Assembly: GCF_007995085.1 (NCBI RefSeq)
Contig: NZ_VOQS01000003.1
Span: 2,232,001-2,296,000, forward strand
Direction of reading: 5' to 3'
Origin: Paraburkholderia azotifigens
Lineage (GTDB): Bacteria > Pseudomonadota > Gammaproteobacteria > Burkholderiales > Burkholderiaceae
Length of the DNA: 64,000 nt
Shown here in pieces: positions 61,488 to 64,000 of the stretch. A model generated the notes under the pieces. The model worked only from the letters and a program-made list of their open reading frames with translations, was not told where the DNA came from and ran no database searches. Both the position numbers and the translations under genes were made by a program. Each line of letters begins with the position of its first letter. The stretch's first letter is position 1.

Positions 61488-63151
61488 ACCCGGTCACGCT
61501 GGCGGTCCTCAAGGGCCGGCTGGAACAGATCGCCGATGAAATGGACGCGACCCTGTACCGCAGCGCCTTCAATCCGATCATCGCGGAAGCACACGACGCC
61601 TGCCACGGTATCTACGACGCCGTTTCGGGCGCGACGCTGGTGCAGGGCAAGTCGGGCCTGCCGGTGTTCGTCGGCGCGATGGCGTTCGCGGTGAAGGCGG
61701 CAATCCGCGTGGCAGGCGAGCGCGGCGGCATGATCGACGGCGACGTCTGGCTCTTCAACGATCCGTACGAAGGCGGCACGCACGCGAACGACTTCAAGCT
61801 GGTGCGTCCCGTGTTTCGCGACGGCAAGCTGTTCTGCTTCCTTGCGTCAGCGGCGCACTGGCACGACGTCGGAGGCGCGGTGCCCGGCAATTACAACCCG
61901 GCCGCCACGGAGTGCTGGCAGGAGGCCGTGCAGATTCCGCCCGTGCGGATCGTGCGGCGCGGCGAACTCGATGCCGACGTGCTCGCCATTCTCAAAGCGA
62001 ACACGCGCTTGCCCGATAGCCTGTGGGGCGACCTGAACGGCCAGCTTGCCGCGCTCGAACTCGGTGCACGCCGCCTGAACGATCTGCTTGGCGACTACGG
62101 CGACAGCGTCGTGCTTGAATCGCTCGCGCTGTTGCGCGAACGGGCGGTCAAGTTGATGCGTTCGCACGTGGCAGCGCTGCCCGATGGCGACTACATGTTC
62201 GAAGACATGCTGGATAACGACGGCGTGCGCGACGAGCCGCTGAAGATCGCCTTATGCATGCGCGTTGCGGGCGACACGCTGACACTCGATTTCACCGGCA
62301 CGTCGCCGGCTTGCGCCGGACCTGTGAACATCTCGCGGGCCACGGCGATCGCCGCCTGCTATGTCGCGCTCAAGCATCTGTTCCCGGACGTGCCCGCGAA
62401 TGCGGGCGTGCTCGACGCCGTGTCGTTCGTATTGCCGGATGGGCTCGTGATCTCGGCCGACCGGCCGCGTCCCGTCGGCGGCTATACGGAAACGATCTTG
62501 CGCATGATCGACGTGATTTTTTGTGCGATGGCCCAGGCCGCGCCGGAACTCGCGATGGCGCAGGCTTACGGGACGATCAACGCGCTCTCGATCGCCGGTC
62601 ATCGCAGCGGCGGCGCACGCAAAGGTCAGCGCTGGGTGATGTTCAGCTTTTTCGGCGGCGGTCACGGCGGACATTCGCAAGGCGACGGCCTGAGCCACGG
62701 CAACGCGCCGATTTCGACCGCGACGATCCCGCCGCTGGAAATTCTGGAGGCCGCCTATCCGGTGCGCTTCACGCAATGGGCGTTACGTCCCGATTCGGGC
62801 GGTGACGGCACCTATCGTGGCGGGCTGGGCGCGATCTATGAAATCGAACTGCTCGAAGACGAAGCGGAAGCGTTCATCTTCGGCGAGCGCGGACGCTCCG
62901 CGCCGCAAGGCATCGCGGGCGGCGCGGCGTCGGTGCGCAACGTGTTCCGCTATCAGCAGGATGGCGAATGGCACACGCCGCCGATGGCGTCGAAAATGCT
63001 CGGCATCCGCCTGAAGCGCGGCGAACGCGTGCGGCTGGAAACGCCCGGCGGGGGCGGCTACGGCGCGCCGTCGGAACGATCGGATGCGGCACGCGAACAC
63101 GACCGCGCGATGGGTTATGTCACGATGGATATGAAGGAGCAACAAGCATGA
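61481..63151 (+). CDS. hyuB: Hydantoinase B/oxoprolinase family subunit
   Basis: A 556-residue HyuB subunit of an ATP-dependent amidohydrolase or carboxylase. It opens DPVTLAVLKGRLEQIADEMD with ATLYRSAFNPIIAEAHD, then GDVWLFNDPYEGGTHANDFK and AAHWHDVGGAVPGNYNPAAT. The middle has DFTGTSPACAGPVNISRATA and the end GGGGYGAPSERSD. These blocks contain the conserved His/Asp metal ligands. HyuB works with HyuA on hydantoins, 5-oxoproline, caprolactam, or as acetone/acetophenone-type carboxylases. Here it follows LeuCD-like genes. ATG 61481 is fixed by the domain start and lies 3-9 nt after GGAG. Confidence 0.93.
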   Translation: MLDPVTLAVLKGRLEQIADEMDATLYRSAFNPIIAEAHDACHGIYDAVSGATLVQGKSGLPVFVGAMAFAVKAAIRVAGERGGMIDGDVWLFNDPYEGGTHANDFKLVRPVFRDGKLFCFLASAAHWHDVGGAVPGNYNPAATECWQEAVQIPPVRIVRRGELDADVLAILKANTRLPDSLWGDLNGQLAALELGARRLNDLLGDYGDSVVLESLALLRERAVKLMRSHVAALPDGDYMFEDMLDNDGVRDEPLKIALCMRVAGDTLTLDFTGTSPACAGPVNISRATAIAACYVALKHLFPDVPANAGVLDAVSFVLPDGLVISADRPRPVGGYTETILRMIDVIFCAMAQAAPELAMAQAYGTINALSIAGHRSGGARKGQRWVMFSFFGGGHGGHSQGDGLSHGNAPISTATIPPLEILEAAYPVRFTQWALRPDSGGDGTYRGGLGAIYEIELLEDEAEAFIFGERGRSAPQGIAGGAASVRNVFRYQQDGEWHTPPMASKMLGIRLKRGERVRLETPGGGGYGAPSERSDAAREHDRAMGYVTMDMKEQQA

Positions 63152-64000
63152 ACGATGCGGCACACGGTTCTCTCGTCGTCGGCGTCGACGTGGGTGGCAC
63201 GTTCACCGACCTGTTCGTCCTCTACGAAGCCGCCGGCACCGCGCGCGTGGTCAAGGTGCCGTCGACACGGGGCGAAGAAGCGCGCGGTTTCATGAACGGC
63301 ATCGAACGCATCGGCGACGAAGGCGAAGGGCATGGCGGCGCGCGTGCGATTGCGACGGTCGTGCATGGCACGACGGTCGGCACCAATGCGCTGCTCGAAC
63401 GAAAGGTGGCCCGCACCGGCATCATCACGACGGAAGGTTTTCGCGACGTGCTCGAAATGCGGCGCCGCGACCGGCCGCGCACCTGGGGCTTGCGCGGGAC
63501 GTTCGAGCCGGTCGTGCCACGCGATCTGCGACTCGAAGTGAGCGAGCGCGTGCTGGCCGACGGCACGTTGCATACACCCGTGGACATCGCTCAGGTCGAG
63601 GCCGCCGCGCGCGCGTTGCTCGAACGCGGCTGCGAGGCCGTGTGCGTGTTCTTCGTCAATGCCTACGCGAATTCTGTCAATGAAGTGCACGCAGTGGCGG
63701 CGGTGCGCGCGATCTGGCCCAACGCGAACGTCACGGCGGCGACCGAAGTGTTGCCCGAGATCCGCGAGTTCGAACGATGCTCGACGGCCACGCTGAACGC
63801 GTCGTTGCAGCCCGTCGTAGGCAGCTATCTGACGCGTCTCGAGAGCGATCTGAAAGCGCATGGATTCGGCGGCGAATTGCTGGTGGTGCAGAGCAATGGC
63901 GGGATCATGTCGCGCCAGACCGCGTGCGATGTGCCCGTGCGCACGGCGTTGTCCGGCCCGGCTGCGGGCGTGATCGCCTGTGCCGCGATCGGACGTGCCG
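63148..64000 (+). CDS. hyuA: Hydantoinase A/oxoprolinase family subunit, cut by window edge
   Basis: The first 284 codons of a HyuA subunit, which is usually about 680 residues; the rest lies beyond the right edge. The phosphate-binding start VVGVDVGGTFTDLFVLYEAA and TVVHGTTVGTNALLERK, then the RDVLEMRRRDRPRTWGLRG region and SNGGIMSRQTACDVPVRTAL, show the ASKHA-fold ATPase subunit. It couples ATP hydrolysis to ring opening or carboxylation by HyuB. AAGGAG lies 8 nt before the ATG, which overlaps the HyuB stop (ATGA). It is the last gene seen in the operon; more may follow. Confidence 0.93.
   Translation, partial: MNDAAHGSLVVGVDVGGTFTDLFVLYEAAGTARVVKVPSTRGEEARGFMNGIERIGDEGEGHGGARAIATVVHGTTVGTNALLERKVARTGIITTEGFRDVLEMRRRDRPRTWGLRGTFEPVVPRDLRLEVSERVLADGTLHTPVDIAQVEAAARALLERGCEAVCVFFVNAYANSVNEVHAVAAVRAIWPNANVTAATEVLPEIREFERCSTATLNASLQPVVGSYLTRLESDLKAHGFGGELLVVQSNGGIMSRQTACDVPVRTALSGPAAGVIACAAIGRA

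Overview
The window is high-GC, tightly packed bacterial DNA. Its gene families point to the Burkholderiales, most likely Paraburkholderia, Caballeronia or Burkholderia: OmpC-type porins with the AQSSVTLYG start, a small DUF4148 protein, a second IF-1, CbtAB under a cobalamin riboswitch, and many LysR, GntR and AraC regulators with catabolic operons. This is inference from gene content; no rRNA or tRNA gene is present. I see no complete insertion sequence, integrase or CRISPR array.

Layout. 1-8.3 kb: a CynX-type MFS exporter (cut by the left edge) divergent from a GntR regulator with two perfect TGGTTAACCA palindromes between them, an IF-1 paralogue, small proteins, a histidine-phosphatase-like protein, the cobalamin riboswitch with cbtB-cbtA, and a LysR/AEC-transporter pair. 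8.3-14.1 kb: a chemoreceptor, then a D-amino-acid module (FAD dehydrogenase, binding protein, ornithine-cyclodeaminase-family reductase, YheO-type regulator) resembling the DauA/DauB/DauR arrangement. 14.1-24.4 kb: DUF1653, a 2Fe-2S ferredoxin, an AcoR-like sigma-54 activator, small proteins, an NCS2 purine permease, an NfeD/slipin pair and an AraC regulator. 24.6-32.8 kb: a valine/isobutyrate catabolic operon running from isobutyryl-CoA dehydrogenase to 3-hydroxyisobutyryl-CoA hydrolase. 33.1-37 kb: a PaoABC-type molybdenum aldehyde oxidoreductase. 37-39.9 kb: MFS, siderophore-interacting protein and PadR.

40.3-50.6 kb looks like an acquired catabolic block. It starts beside a decayed porin. 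One strand carries a second LeuC/LeuD/LeuB set, an NMT1/SsuA-type ABC importer with two paralogous binding proteins, an SDR dehydrogenase, an FAH-family hydrolase and a frameshifted SMP-30 lactonase, with a LysR gene convergent to it. After a gene-poor kilobase and an intact porin, 54.3-64 kb holds a second one-strand operon: GntR(UTRA), a complete Liv-type ABC importer, a different LeuC/LeuD-type hydro-lyase and HyuB/HyuA (HyuA cut by the right edge). Neither pathway can be assigned to a known substrate from sequence alone; they are the best candidates here for undescribed metabolism.

The most unusual DNA is a roughly 700-bp non-coding element present twice (about 17.93-18.64 kb and 29.15-29.89 kb). 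Each copy is one long nested inverted repeat with a 27-bp perfect inner stem and an 82-nt conserved core, and the core is inverted between copies. The second copy splits the valine operon between mmsA and mmsB. At both copies the + strand changes from G/T-rich on the left to A/C-rich on the right, extending into the flanking genes whatever their direction.
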